This document shows positions 45,008 to 58,511 of a DNA stretch of 64,000 nucleotides, piece after piece (the stretch's first letter is position 1; each line of letters starts with the position of its first letter). The position numbers and the translations under genes are program-made. Under the pieces are notes generated by a model. The model had not been told where the DNA came from. It saw only the letters and a list, made by a program, of their open reading frames with translations, and made no database searches. Origin of the DNA: Combretum micranthum (Eukaryota; Streptophyta; Magnoliopsida; Myrtales; Combretaceae); NCBI GenBank assembly GCA_024138025.1, contig JAMXBD010000012.1, forward strand, positions 1,798,001 through 1,862,000, read 5' to 3'.

Positions 45008-47040
45008 TGGCTCCAACGAAATCTACCAGACTTGCTTAAAGGGTTCAAGATGAAAACCCTAAAGAAACTGTGGAAATTCGTGATGAATCTTCTAATTCAA
45101 CTCGAACCTCTTTGTGAGTAAAGAAACAAAGATAAAATGAGTAAAAAAAAATGAGGAACCCAAGGCTAATGTAGAAGAAGTTGAGGTTGAACAGACACCT
45201 AAATAGAACCCTGAGAAAGAACAAGAAAAACAAAAAAGTTGTCAGGTTACAGATCTTTAGATGTAACTGCATAGAAATTGAAGTGAATCTGATAAGGGTT
45301 CAAACCCTAAGTCAAATGGCGACTCAATAGTCCTAAGAAGGAATCCCCATAGTCAAGAAAAAGAAGAGAAACTCAAAAAAGAGAAAACTGTCCTTTAATT
45401 GCCTAAAGAGATGTTTATGGCAAAGGAAAAAAAGGGGAGTTTTATTAAAAGAAGGTATGGGAACATCAAATTCTTGAAAACTCTTTTATAGATTTTTCTT
45501 TTTTTCAAGACAAATGCTTTCTTTTGGAATCATTGGCTGGATAGGGTAGGTTGTAGATAATTATGCAATTTGTCTAGTGAATTTACTAGAGAAGTAATCA
45601 AGAGTTTTATGATGATTTGACCATGTTAGAAGGACTAAGATTGAAATCAGAAGTAGCTGGAAAAATATATTACTTTAAGTATAAAAGACCTTATTAATTA
45701 TTTTGATATGAAGGATGAAAAATGATGATTAGTTTTTAGTGTTTGCTAAGAAAAATGATCTTTTTAGAGAGATTAATGATCGTGTAGGCAACTATCATGA
45801 GAAAGATGTATTCAATACAGAGTTTGATTTACTTATCAAACTGCTGCAAAAATTTGTGATGGATTATTTACTTCAAAAAAATGGTAGTTGCACTTCCATT
45901 AATAAAATGAGGATATGGTAATTTTGGCTATGAAGAAGAAGTTAAAGATTGATCTTCCTAGTATGATTCTAAAACATTCATAGAAAACTAAAGTTAACAT
46001 GCTTATGGAAGTCTTATAATGAAATTGTTGAAGTTCAAGAAGGTAAAGCTACCAAAAAGTGCTAACTAACCTCAAAATTTGAAGAGAATTGAATATTGTG
46101 CTTATGCGAATGAACATCAATGTGAAGCACAAGTTTTGGTTTGCTAAGGATGGGACATGGTATATTCATCCTAAGTTTAGAAAAAGAAATTTGATTGGAA
46201 GGAGATCAAATCCATGGTCGAAAGGGGAGTAGTTGATAGAATCAGAAAGTGGCTAAGAAAGTTCTAGCAAAGAAAGAACAAAGAGAAATCTCCACCAAAA
46301 AAGGCTAAGAAAGGAAGTTATGACAGAGAAGAAAAAGAAAAAGTCCGATGTTATGATCGGAGGAAAATTTCATATCAAAGAAGGCTCCGAAAGACCTCAA
46401 GTATCTGAGACTAAGAGTGACTCGGAAAGTGTTCCTGTCAAAGGTCCGGGAGAAACTTCAAAACATCATATTAAGAAAACCATTTTTAATCTCATGCAAA
46501 AGAAGTTTTATGAGATGAAAGATGAAGTAGAACAAATGTGTCAAGATATTTTGCTGATCCCTCCCTTATCTCTCCCTCACCTCAAACAAATCCTCCATCA
46601 AACATACCTTTCTCTATGCCTTCTCCACAAAAATCATCTTCACCTCCACAAAAGTCTCATACTCCACTAACTCAGGCTGCTTCTACCTTTGAATCTTTTG
46701 AAGCTGATATGCAAGTTGATCCCTCTGAATAGTTTGAGACTACACCTTCTGATAATAGTGTTCATCATCCTCTCCACCCACAAACAAACCACCTTCAGCT
46801 TCATTGCAAAAGAACTCGAAAATCAATCTTTATAGATTGTTCCATACCACCAATGGCTTTACCATATGAACAACATTTGGCTCTTGAGATCATCACTTCT
46901 GAAATTCTTAAAGCTTATCTAAAGTCATCTAAACCTTCAGCCAATCCTCCTTTACCTATTGGAAGAACCACACATTCTATCATCTCTTTCTTTGCAAAGA
47001 AAAATAAGTGTGCCAAGTAATCAGTCAAGTCTCCAATGAA
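45008..47040 (+). pseudogene. SIRE-type additional ORF (env-like position)
   Basis: Between pol and the 3' LTR lies a Lys/Glu-rich then Ser/Pro-rich decayed ORF. It starts MAPTKSTRLA (45008), passes through NDLFREINDRVGNYHEKDVF (45763) and a Pro-rich part (PSPQKSSSPPQKSHTP, about 46620), and ends PIGRTTHSIISFFAKKNK near 47010. SIRE elements carry an additional ORF here often called env-like. No signal peptide or membrane segment is visible. Several stops and frameshifts. Confidence 0.65.
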
Positions 47041-47364
47041 AAAGCAAAACTAATTTGATTTCTTTGTTTTATATGTATTTCTATTATCCTTTTTCTTTTG
47101 AAATTAATTGTAATATTCTTCTTTTTCAACGTAACTTTTAGTTCCCTTATATTCTCTTATGTTTTCTATTTTTCTTAATTTAAAGAGGAATTAATCATAA
47201 GGGATGATAACAAAAAGGGAAGAAGGATAAAAAAAAAAACAACAATAACAAAAATAATTTGCATAATTATTGCATAAATCTGATATGCATGTTTAATATT
47301 TCGAATTGAATTGTGGAATTTTACCATTATGCTATGTCATGTTGAGAAGGATTTTGCTATCATT
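47041..47364 (+). other. 3' untranslated region of SIRE-type element
   Basis: AT-rich, non-coding, leading into the polypurine tract. Confidence 0.5.
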
Positions 47365-47388
47365 TGGGGGGTGGGGAGGATGAGGGAA
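47365..47388 (+). other. Polypurine tract of SIRE-type element
   Basis: GGGGGGTGGGGAGGATGAGGGA just before the LTR start TGTTAGTATC; it sets the plus orientation. Confidence 0.8.
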
Positions 47389-48021
47389 TGTTAGTATCTT
47401 TTTTTAGATGTTTTGATGATAACAAAAAGATCAAGTATCACTAATGAATTTGTTAAGTATGCAAAGATTTTTAATTAATCATGAATTGATAAAACAAGTG
47501 AGGTTAAAGCTTTCAAGGATTAAGTGAGAATATTTATGAAGGTTAAAGTGAAGCAAAAATAAAGTCAGAAGATAACTTAGAGAGTTTCTGGAAAAATACG
47601 ACAAACTGTTATACTCAAAAACTAACTTAGAGAGTGAACTTGCAATTGATAGTTTTTGAACAAAATATTTCAAATATGATATTTGAGAAAGTTTTACATC
47701 GAAATGAAGATCTAGCTTCAAAGTTGAATGTATTTGGGTAATGCATTCAAATGTTCCACAAAGTTGGTTAACATATTCAAAGGGATTTGAATAATTTTAA
47801 ATCAAAGCTTATGAAAAAAATTTAAGAACTCATGACAGTAAAATCAGATTTGTTCCAAATCTGATTATTTCAAGTATTTATGAATTAAGCTCAAGTTAGC
47901 TGATTATAATATGATCATTTGAAGCTGCAAAAAATCATTATAGTAGAAGTTGTCAACCTTCCTAAGCTCGTTGCAATTTGAAAAAATAGAAGAAAGATTT
48001 TATGTTACTTTTTAGGGATAT

Positions 48022-48836
48022 GAAAGTGTTAGAATTTGTGGCTCATTGTGTAAGTTTATTTTAGAAGAGTCGTGACTTTTAATCTAAATGACATGACTCT
48101 TCATAATGTTAGAATTTGTGGCCCATTGTGTAAGTTTATTTTAGAAGAGTCGGGGCTTTTAATCTAAATGACATGACTTTTCATAATGGGTGTCTTGATG
48201 GAAGACACCCCCTTACCATTTCATGAAGAGGTATGTGTTAGTGTTTTTTTGCCCAAGGCCAAATATTTGGTATTTTCATTTTATAATTTGTTAAGAACAA
48301 TAAAATGATTATTCCCAATCGGATTAATAATTCTTATGTTTATAAATTATTTAATAATTTATTTCGTAAATTATTTTATAATTTATTATTATCCCTTATA
48401 AAATTAGGAGACTAAAGTTATTATTCGCATGAGTAATAGACTTTAGTATAAATAGAACATAAGACGCTCTCCTAGGGTTAATGACATGTGTTGTCAAAAG
48501 AAATTTTCAAAACCCTAGAGAGAGTGTGAGAAATTCGTATCTCTAAGAGCCCCTTCGAAACCAAATCTAGAAGCGTTCTAGATTGCGCTAGCATGCAAGA
48601 GGAGAATCCAAATCAAGGTCATTATCGTGTGGATACCGTAGAGGGCGTTCGCAATGTGGCAACGTCTACGGATCCGTATGATCAAATAGTTTTGAAATCG
48701 AAAAAGGTATTAAAACTTGAACTTTATTTTCGCTTTTTTTTTGTATCTAATAAAAAACACATGGATACTGGAATTAGGGTTTTAATTTTAAAATAAAAAT
48801 TACTCTGCAAAACTGATAATAAAACCCAACAGAAAG
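48022..48836 (+). repeat. Solo LTR with perfect 5-bp target-site duplication
   Basis: The LTR occupies 48027-48831 (805 bp): TGTTAGAATTTG...AAAACCCAACA. GAAAG is present on both sides (48022-48026 and 48832-48836). The first 80 bp are tandemly duplicated (48027-48106 and 48107-48186). A TATAAATA at 48448-48455 is a plausible promoter. The internal region is missing, so this is a solo LTR formed by LTR-LTR recombination. Superfamily is unassigned; it is related to 16054-17335. Confidence 0.9.
48448..48455 (+). promoter_or_regulatory. TATA box in solo LTR
   Basis: TATAAATA in the middle of the LTR, in the orientation of its TG...CA ends. Inferred from position only. Confidence 0.45.
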
Positions 48837-49761
48837 ATCCTCCAACAAGAACTTGAACCGGATGTTTACAATGAATTTATTTTTTAAGGATAAACATTAA
48901 CAAACTTCAAGCTAAGTCTACAAGGCACATGACTTTTCAAATGCAACAATAGTTTGTTTTGAAGAAAAGGTCAATCCATCTTTTAAAGCAAAAATTCAGG
49001 AACTACAAGATACATCAACAACCATCTTTCAAATTCGAATTTATCCATCTTATAGCCGTTCTTCAATGAAGGATGAGTGAGGAAAGACCATCAGAGCAGA
49101 TATGTACACACGTGAAGAGAAAACAAGAACAATACGTGATAAAAATTTTTCGAGAATCATTTTGTTGTTGACTTAAACTCTGTTATTCACATTTTATATT
49201 TATTTAAGCTGAGAAGTTGAGGAATTTTTAACTTTTTTATTTCCACAAGATCTTGTATATCTCATGTGAGATTGTAGAATAGTGAGAGTGATATTTCTTT
49301 TTCTGTAGATCAGTAATAGCTTAAGTGAAGCTAGATAGGCTGGGCAGAGTGATTGAAGTCCATTGTATTTGGATAAGCTTGTACTCTTATTTCTTTTGGG
49401 TACAGTGGAACATACCAGTGTGTATTACCAGGTTTTCAACTTGGAGCTAGAAGAGAGAATCGGCGCTCAAGGCGAAACCTCTGTAAATCAATTTTGTACT
49501 CTTCTCTTCCTTTATCTTTTTAATTTCATGTATATTTATTTGTTTGTTTTTGCTGTACAAAAAACTTAAAGACTTGGTCAGAGAGTAACTGGAATATTTT
49601 TTTAAACAATTACTCAACTCTTTGTGAACTTAATTGAACTTGAGTCTATTCGAATTACAACCAATATTAATAATATTTGTGATCAAGTTTGGTTATTATA
49701 GATCTATTAATGGAAAACCTTAAAGTGCTTTGCCACCTATCTCCGACTAAAGATAACCTGA

Positions 49762-51183
49762 ATGACCTCTTCAAACGAAGGAAAAAAACGAATTTTATGC
49801 GAAGCTCCTGAGGAAGTTTTCTCTAACGATATGAGCTTTTCTAAAAAAAAAAAAAAACATGAGGTAGAAAACAAGATGTCATACAAGGACAAAATTGCGG
49901 CCTCTATCCTGGGGCATATGAATCATCCTTCTTCAAGGAGCCTAATCAATCGGATTTAGACAACTCTGATATGCGTATGATAGATCTGGAGACACAAGAC
50001 CACACCCATTCTAGTGAAGCCATGGCGTTAAACCTATTTGTTTTAATAAAGAGGAGAAACAATGATTAAGGCTAAGTGGAAACAAAACCCTAATCATCAA
50101 AATCATTGTCCCAATCCTGGTTACCAATCTATTCTCGCACGGCTGAGAATGATTTGGAGGAAATGCCAATATTTTTTACATGGTAAGTGTTGGTAAAGGG
50201 TATTATCTCATCTCTTTCACAACAGAGGATGATGTCCAATTTATCATTAAAGAGGGGCCCTGGTTCATCGATGGACACTTCCTCGCGATTTGCCGTTAGG
50301 TTCCCAATTTCATACCTTCGATGGAGGCATTGACTCTATTGTAGCGTGGGCAAGAATTCAAGAGTGACCAATAGAATCTATTGTAAAGAAGCACTCGAGA
50401 GAATTGGTGAGAATTTAGGTACTGTCTTATGTTTTAATACCTTTACCGCACAGTGTGAATGCAACAAATTTGCATGTTTGTGCATCTAGGCAAATTTTTC
50501 CACTCCTTTGGTGCATATAGTTATCATCGAAGGGCATAAGTTTAAGGTTCAATACTAAGGACTTCCTTCATTATGTAATAGATGTGACTGTGTGGGCCAT
50601 ACTTTTAATAGGGGATGTCCCAAGTTGAAAACCACAACACCTAATGAGGATGGAATAGAGGCTAATCCCAATCTCAATAATATGATCCAAATATACAATT
50701 CGAAAGTCAATCATATCCGAAGCACGTAGAAAAAGATACTAGTGACAGTCCCCTATATGGAGATTGGATTAAAGTGGAAATAAGGAAAAAGGAAGAAAAA
50801 AAATTTGCACGTGGTAATAGAGAATTGAGGAAAAAAGAGTTCGTCCTGGAGACAAATCTTGCACACAATACTGCGAGTCATATCAAAATGACCCCGGATA
50901 CTTCTTTGAAGGCTAAGCAAATACCAAATACAGGTCCATCCCCTTTGCAAACACATGTTCCCAAGACAAAATTGGATGAATTATCTAGGCTAGTAAATCC
51001 AAAAGAAGAAAGGCGAAAAGGCACCAAGATGGACATTGAAGCATTACACAGTGAGACTACAAACCCAAACATGCCGGTGTCTTTCACATCCAAGAAAGAG
51101 GAATCAACCACGAAAACCTCTAAAATATCAAAACGATTCCATGCAATCAAATCCAAGCTCGTAAGAATGATCCACAACGTCTA
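49762..51183 (+). pseudogene. LINE ORF1 (DUF4283-like, CCHC knuckle)
   Basis: ORF1 of plant L1 elements binds the element RNA. Starts with MTSSNEGKKRIL (49762) and breaks near 49959. It then shows a DUF4283-like core (TTEDDVQFIIKEGPWFIDGH, then SIVAWARIQE). A zinc knuckle spans 50574-50618 (CNRCDCVGHTFNRGC; the last spacing is 5 instead of the usual 4). A Lys-rich tail continues to 51183. Several frame changes. Confidence 0.75.
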
Positions 51184-51791
51184 AATATATCTGGCAATCA
51201 ATATTCTACATCCACTGTCAAACACTCCAGCGAAAACACCCCATATAGTACAATGGCTAGTGAACTTTGAAGTGCACTCCTTCAATATCCTAGTAGAGGT
51301 ACTTCAGGTGACATTTCTGTAACCCCCATGCTCCGACTACATCAAATCCCAACCCTCGTTTACTAAGATATCTTCATGAGGGGAAGGGAACTAGCTTAGT
51401 TTTGTGGAGTAAATCTCCGAACCCTTCGTAAGAGATTCTTGAGATTTTACCAAGTTACAAACCCAGCTATACTACTTCTACTAACGATTCTCTAAAAATG
51501 GAAGGACACATGCATAATACTGGCTTACGCTTTACTAAGGGAAGTGAATAGGCGTAGAGACATCTAATCCTAGGAATCTTTACACCGAATATATGGAAAT
51601 AATACCATGGCTGCTCCAATTCATGGAGTGAAATCTGGTATTATTAATTACCAAATAACACCTAAGATGGTTTAGAATGCAAGTACAAAGAATGCGAGAC
51701 CCCTTTGAAGCCAATGAGGTATGGTGTCGTACAATGCTCTCTATGGAGGATGAAAAGAATGATGGGATTCGATAATCTAAATCATGTTAAT

Positions 51792-54700
51792 ATGGCTTTT
51801 AAGATTTTATCCTAAAATGTTCGGGGAGCTAATACCCCACAAAGACGTTGTGCCATCGTAAATCTAAAGCGCATTCACCACCCTCATATCCTTGTGTTGC
51901 TGCTGAAGATCTCTGCAATAATCTTGGCTTTAACAAGATTGAATGTGTAGAAGTTGTAGGACTCAGTTGAGGTATTATTGCTTTATGGAATGAAGAAGAT
52001 GCCATCATTACAACTTTGTTCTCTTCAAGACAGGAGATTCACCTCCATGTCCAGGCAATCTCTAATTCCACTTCCTTCTTTGTTACTCCTATATATGCTA
52101 GTACTACTTTTTCATAATGTATTATGCTATGGGATAATTTAAGGAAGGCAACGAATATCATCAAAAGTCTTTAGATTATTTTAGGGGACTTTAATAATAT
52201 ATTACCTCATGAAAAGAAATTGGGGAGGGGTGGGGGAGGTAATAGAATTAACCAATATAAAGCCACCATGTTCTAGAACTGCATGAATGATTGTGAAATG
52301 ATGGATATTGGATTCATAGGAAACCCCTACCCCAGGACAAACAAAAAGAAGAACATCTCTGATTTGATTAAGTCGAGATTAGATAAAGCATGGATGAATA
52401 TAGAATGGATGAAACTCTTTCTAGAATCCAAAGTGCTATATCTAGATTATAGCCACAAGGACCATAGGCCAATTATGCTGACAACCTCAATAGACCATAT
52501 GCCGAACAAATATCACTTATGACCTTTTGATGTCAAAACATATGGTTCAACCATCTAAATTTGAGGAGTTTGTGAGCAGGAATTAGGATAAGGATTCTTT
52601 CAACATCATTTCCCACCTCCCATCCTTCGTATATGCCTTGAAGAAATAGAATAAGGATGTTTTTCGAATTTGTTGATCGATGGAAGCAAAAGATTAGCGA
52701 AAGTATAGCTCAGCTAGAAAGATTGATATAGTAGAACCCATCTTAGGAGAATCTAAATTCACTTTATGTTGCAGAAAAAGAACTGCAAAACATCCTTCGA
52801 GATGAAGAAATACTCTGGGCACAAAAAGCATGAATGAAGTGGATCATTCAAGGAGAATAAAGTACCAATTTCTTTTTCTCCTTTGTTATGGCCAAGCATA
52901 GTAAATCAAGAATTTTCTTGTTAGAGGATGAGGTTAGAAACTCAATCACTAGATAGGAAGATCTGGAAAAACTGGCAATACTCCACTTCTCCAATATGTT
53001 TTCATCATACAAATTGGAATCTCTAATGGAAAATATTTTCCATAATATTGGAGGACCTTGTATTTCCAAGGAGTCTAAGGTGAAAATGACCAGAATACCT
53101 AATCTCAGAGAAATACGAGAGACCCTTAAATCGGTCGATTCTTACAAATCACTAGGTATTGATGGACTTCATGCAAGGTTTTATAAACATTGTTGGAAGA
53201 TTGTGGGAAACGTTGTGATTAAAACTGTACAACAATGTTTCAACACAAGAGTAGTCGACGATGAACTTAACAAAACTCTTATAGTCCTGATTTCAAAGAA
53301 AGCTGGAGCATGCTGACTGAAGGATTTTTGCCCCATCAGCCTTTGTACTACAGTATATAAAGTAGTGATGAAGATTTTTGTAAAGAGACTTTGTCCCTCT
53401 CTTGACTTCCTAGTCAGTCCTACCCAGGCAAGCTTTGTACTGGTCGAAGTGCGTCAAACAATATCATTCTTATGCAAGAGATTCTTAATGCATGTGCTAA
53501 AAATAAATGGAAAAAATGATGGATGATCATGAAGCTAGCCTGGAAAAAGCGTATGACCGTGTAGATTGGGACACGATATGGAATGCACTTCAAGTTATAA
53601 TGCTCCTAATAGCTGGATTAAAGTCATTGGGTAATGCCCAACCATTGCTTCCTTCTCAGTTATTTTAAATGTAGAAATGTCCCCTTACTTCACAAGCTCT
53701 TGCGGACTTAGATAGGGATGTCCTATATCACCATATATTTTTATCCTTACAATGGAGTTGCTTAGTAGATGGATCCAAGCAGCGGTCAATAGATGATACT
53801 GGAAACTGGTCCATTTTGGAGGAGTAGAGCCTGACTTCTCCCACATTTTCTTCACGGATGACCTTATCCTAATGGGTAAAGCATCAACTGAAATGTAGAC
53901 ACCATGTTAAGTTGATAGATCTCTTTAATACAATGTCAAGGCAGAGGATTAACCACGATAAATCCATAATTTTCTTCTCTCCCAAAACTCCCATAAATGT
54001 TAAGGAAGAAACTTGTTAGACTACCAAGATTCATGCGACAAACAATATGGGAGCCTACCTAGCCTTTCATTTGTCAAAGATTGGCAACCTGAATAATGAA
54101 GTGCATATATTGTCCTGGAAAAACTATACAGAAACTTGTTAGCTGAAAGGCAAAATTCCTAAAATGGCTGGAAGGCACATGCTAATTAAATCTTCTTTAT
54201 AAGGCATCATGGGATATTACATGCGAGTAACAACCATACCTAAAAAACCTTGATTAAAGCTGAATGTATCATCCGCAACTTCTTCTAGGAATGAAGTGTC
54301 GAACATGAAATCTCAAAATGAGCTTAGGCTATGGAATATAACGAAGAGAAACTCTGCCCATATGGCCAAACTCAGCACTAGACTTTGAATTGTCAATCTA
54401 ATTTTTCAGTGGACTTTGTTGAATTGAGTAACTATGTTTGATCGGGGAAGAGGAGGGAGTGGGGTAACACTTATTGATTAGAGTGACAAGTTTGAAATTA
54501 TCGGTTGAAAGCTTGATACATGGGTCACAAGGAAAACCAAAAATCTAAAATCAACCAAATAATTTAGCTAGAGTAGTAGCTGGAAGTTGAAGACTAAGAA
54601 ACTCTTATGGGTGGAAGTTGCGAAAAGAAGACTCCATATTTTTCACTAGACTGACCATACTAGCTATTCCAAAACTATGTCAAAGATTGTAAAGATATCG

Positions 54701-55950
54701 ACCTAGATAAAGAGGGATGGTCATTGTTGGATCATAAGTGGTAATGTATATTATGGACCACAACTGGACCAATGAAGGGTGCCTCGATAACTTCATTTAT
54801 GGCCTCTCATGAAGGAAATGGAAGATATCAGTATAGCAATGGTATGGTAAGATGTTAATGGATAAAAGGAGGAGGTTATTGGCTGCCTGATTGATGAAGA
54901 TAAAGCAAAATTGGGATCCCATGTTCTTTTGCATGATGGTAGAGAGGATACATGGGCTCGAGTAAAGATGTATCTGGTGAGGTCACGTTAAGATCAGCTT
55001 ATGAATGTTTAATGGAGGAAAATCAGAATCCTTTTTAAGGAAACATGAATGACTAGATATAGAAAAACCCCATCATCCAAAGATGCAATTCTTCCTATGG
55101 AGATGTTGGAGAAATTGCCTTCTTACTATACATTTTCTTCAACATCGAGGCATGAGTATTGATCATGCATGCCTCCTTTGTAACATGGAGCCTAAAAAGT
55201 GTGGGACATTTGTTCATGTATTGTATTTGGATGAAGCAATTATGGTCCCATTTGAGCAACATCTAAGATTTCACGTCCTCCTTTAACCTCCGATTGCAGG
55301 CCCAGATTGAATACAATGCTAAAATCCATAAAAAGAACCTAAGATCATCAAACCCACCATGGAGCACCCTCTTCTGCTTCATACTGTGGTAATTTGGTAG
55401 GCTAGAAATAGTTGCCAGAAGAACAAGAAACCTTAAGCACGTCAAACCAGCTTGGATGGAGACGTAAGATGGAAGCTGGAACTTACATGTTGATGTTGCT
55501 TTTAGCGAAAAATAATCTTTGGTCTAATGCATGTGGCTATTTTGCAGGATTCAAATGGTAGAAGCTAAGGAGGTTTCATACGGAAAATCAACGCAAATTC
55601 ACCCCTAGAAGCTGAGATCTGATACATTTATTGGGGTCTACACCTAACTTAATCCTTATGAAACTGCCAAATAGTCTTGAAATCTAATTCCCTGACCGCA
55701 ATCAGCTAGATTAAGGCTAATGATGTTAATATCAATTTATTACCAAAAGTTATCATCCAATGTAGGCAACTGATCCAGATGACCCATTGGGTCCAATTGT
55801 GCTGGACGCCTAGCGAATTTAACTTCATTACACACACCCTCGCCTATGTACGTGGATCTTTTGGACATGACGTCAATTTCTTAGGAGATTTACCACAATT
55901 TCTTATGAGATCTACCACATAGGATCTTCTCTTTACTATCTCTAGCAAAA
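51792..55950 (+). pseudogene. LINE ORF2 (endonuclease, RT, zf-RVT)
   Basis: Begins MAFKILS at 51792. The apurinic endonuclease-like domain includes NVRGANTPQRR, LGDFNN (about 52180) and DHRPIML (about 52458). The RT has LISKKAGA, CPISLCTTVYKVVMKI, a GCPISPYIFI-type block and the catalytic FTDDLILMG at 53851 (usual form F/YADD). A zf-RVT-like region (FLWRCWRNCLLT, CLLCNMEP) lies at 55083-55260. A decayed C-terminal part follows. Many in-frame stops. Confidence 0.82.
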
Positions 55951-56129
55951 TGGGATGTCTTAAAAATTGATAGCTTTTATCTTCCTCATTTTTTAGGTTG
56001 TAATAAGTCTTCTTTAGCAGTTGACTATGGATAGCTCGTTTTTTCCTTTATACTTAAACTTTAGCTCGTTTGCACAAGTTTCTTGATGGAACTTTTTGAT
56101 TCGACTAAAAAAAAAAAAATTTGGTTGTT

Positions 56130-58100
56130 TACAAGTGAATTTATAAGCCATTATAACTTGATTAACTAAGTGGTGTGACTTTGGTTGATTTTAGCAAAAG
56201 ATAAATTTTTATCTAGTAACCAATTTGTCTCCTTTTTGATTATTCATTTGGGACCAATAAATGTATTAGTAAGCCTCATATATCACTTAAATGATACATG
56301 TGAGGCAATTTTATTAAAAAAAAAATGGCACAATGTCGTCTATTTTTCCACAATTTAGTTAATTACATAAACTTGTAAAACCTGGGATAAGTTATGATTT
56401 CATATAAATGCTTTATTTACATACAAGGTCAAGTATAGGCCACATTAGGTAAGTTTAACTCAAATAAAAAAAAAAAAAACATAGGACTTGAAGGTCCTTC
56501 CAATGATAAAAGTATAAGTAGTAATTAAGTTTTAAATATAGTTATCAAGAAAGTTATAATTAAGTTCATTTAAACAAAGCCCTTCAAAACCATGTATTGG
56601 CTAAATTGTGTTTGAGTCACCAAAAACTAGTTCGGACCCTTTATGCACCCTTTTGATACCCTCATTCCTAATCTTATAGTATATAATGAACATTGGCAAG
56701 AGAAGATTGATTGGTTGAAATGATTAGATGATACCTTGTTATGCATCAATGGCAACACTTGTCAAAGTTGTATCATACGACATGGTAGCGGTAGCAACTA
56801 TCCCTAACATGGATAAGGGGAACATTAGTGAGAACTAATTTGTAACTTTAATTTTCTCCTGTATTATAAATCATTCGTCGATTGTTAACGGGCCTTATTG
56901 TATTTATTTATCTTTTTTTAGTGTTCTCCAGCAATGCTACATTCTTCTTAGTATCTCATGGTTAACTTACAATTCTCATATAGTGTTATTAGATAGGTTA
57001 GTTGTCATCTTCTTCGTAGATGCCATTACTAAGTTATCAACATGCTCTTTCCTTAGTAGAATTGCTAAAAGATGAATGTAGGGATCTAGTCATGGCATCA
57101 CATCCATGCAATATGTATTTTTCTTTTCACAAAGCCTCAAAGAAGTGGCGTGAAAATAAAATGCACAAGGATGATCTAGAGAGAAAATTTGGGAGGATGA
57201 ACAACAATCATATGAGCTCGCACACACAAGTAAGAAGTGAAGGAACTTAGTTAAGAAAGATAAAGAACCAGCCATGCTAAACCTGTTAAATCATCCAAAG
57301 TTCAACCCTCTAAAAATATTAGGTGGCATCTTAAGATAAATTGTTTCCACAAACTTAATTCTTAACAAGTACTTGGAGATTGTCGAGGTATCTTGTATTG
57401 GTAATCACAGGATGATTACCTACTTTAAGCGTTTCATGTTGTATAAATGGTAACACTAAATTCTTGAGATCATTCCCTCAATGGTTCTAAACTAAAATTA
57501 GATTCAAGAACCATACCATATGTCAAATTACAATTTATAATGCATTTTGCATATTGTAAGACCCTCTAATTTGTAACAAAGAACAACATTATTTCAAAAT
57601 TAATCAAGATTATCCTCACACCTTGCCTTATACATTGTCTTAGTTAAATAAACTCGATTGTACATGTCCATGCTTGCAAGCATAATGCTAGAACTTTAAT
57701 GGAAAGGCTATGCATTAGTGAAGCATGATTTTTTAAAACCACTATCACATTCCACTATTCTAAAGGTATAACAATGCCATTAACCTTAAAGTTGGAATAA
57801 TGGAATGCAAAATTTGAAACGAAAACCCTTTTCAATAGTCATTGGAGATTAGAATTTATGCAATACTCACTCATTTGATTGATTTAAATACAAGGCAATA
57901 ATAACCTTATCTGCAGTTGACATCATATAATAAATAATTTAATCCTCCATTTAAGAAGCACTAATCAATGTTGAACTTAAATTTGGTCCAGCCCAATCCA
58001 CATTAACTCTTACCGTTCCAATTTTATTAGATGCCTTAAATGGAAAAATCATAAACTAATCTACCAATTCCAAATTTGGATGGTGATTAGGAATGGAAGC
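56130..58100. other. Intergenic, no supported gene
   Basis: AT-rich sequence upstream of the API5-type gene. A 76-codon frame (57020-57250) has ordinary-looking composition but no recognisable domain, no clear splice context and no homologous copy in the window. It could be a transposon remnant. I do not call it a gene. Confidence 0.4.
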
Positions 58101-58378
58101 ATAAAATGAAGATTACCAAAAAGATAAAAAAAAAAAGAAAAACCAGAGAAAAAATGAATGAAACGTTGTCGTCTCCCAGCAAAAAACACATCCACCCATT
58201 CCTCTGCATCCAGCTAAAATTCATCATTTTCCTTTCACTCTCTCCCCTCAAAACCCTTGAACTGCCTCTCTTCCGCCCTTCCCTCCGTTGCTTTACTACT
58301 TCCTCTACTCTTTCCCTCTAAAGCTTCGAAAAACAATACCGCCAAGTACGTACACGTTCTCTCTCTCTCTCCATTCCT

Positions 58379-58386
58379 AACCCTAA
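58379..58386 (+). promoter_or_regulatory. Telo-box-like motif near API5 start
   Basis: AACCCTAA about 126 bp upstream of the ATG, next to a CT-rich stretch (58358-58372). Such telo-box motifs are common in leaders and promoters of plant housekeeping genes. The role here is inferred. Confidence 0.35.
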
Positions 58387-58511
58387 AAACTTGCTTGCGT
58401 AGGTCCACTTCCTTTATGTTATTCAATTTGAAACGAAAACGAAATACTCACATTTATTGTTGTCTTTGAAATTTCAATCTTAGTACTTTTAAGCTCTCTC
58501 CAACACCCAGT

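Larger units (their letters stand above)
47389..49660 (+). repeat. 3' LTR of SIRE-type element, split by solo LTR
   Basis: Begins TGTTAGTATCT like the 5' LTR. It is interrupted at 48027-48831 by another LTR; without that insertion it is about 1.47 kb. It resumes at 48837 and ends near 49660, perhaps at ATTACAACCA. The right end is uncertain because the 5' LTR is truncated. The frame at 49363-49569 within it is not proposed as a gene. Confidence 0.65.
49698..56119 (+). mobile_element. L1-type LINE, near full length
   Basis: A non-LTR retrotransposon of about 6.4 kb. It ends in a poly(A) run (56107-56119) and is flanked by a 10-bp direct repeat with one mismatch: TTTGGTTATT (49688-49697) and TTTGGTTGTT (56120-56129). 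Two decayed ORFs are present: a nucleic-acid-binding ORF1 and an endonuclease-RT ORF2. Numerous stops show it cannot move by itself. The 5' end is set by the direct repeat. Confidence 0.88.

Noticed and set aside
57020..57250. 76-codon ORF upstream of API5
   Set aside because: Plausible composition but no domain, no splice partners and no paralogue here; a transposon remnant is more likely.
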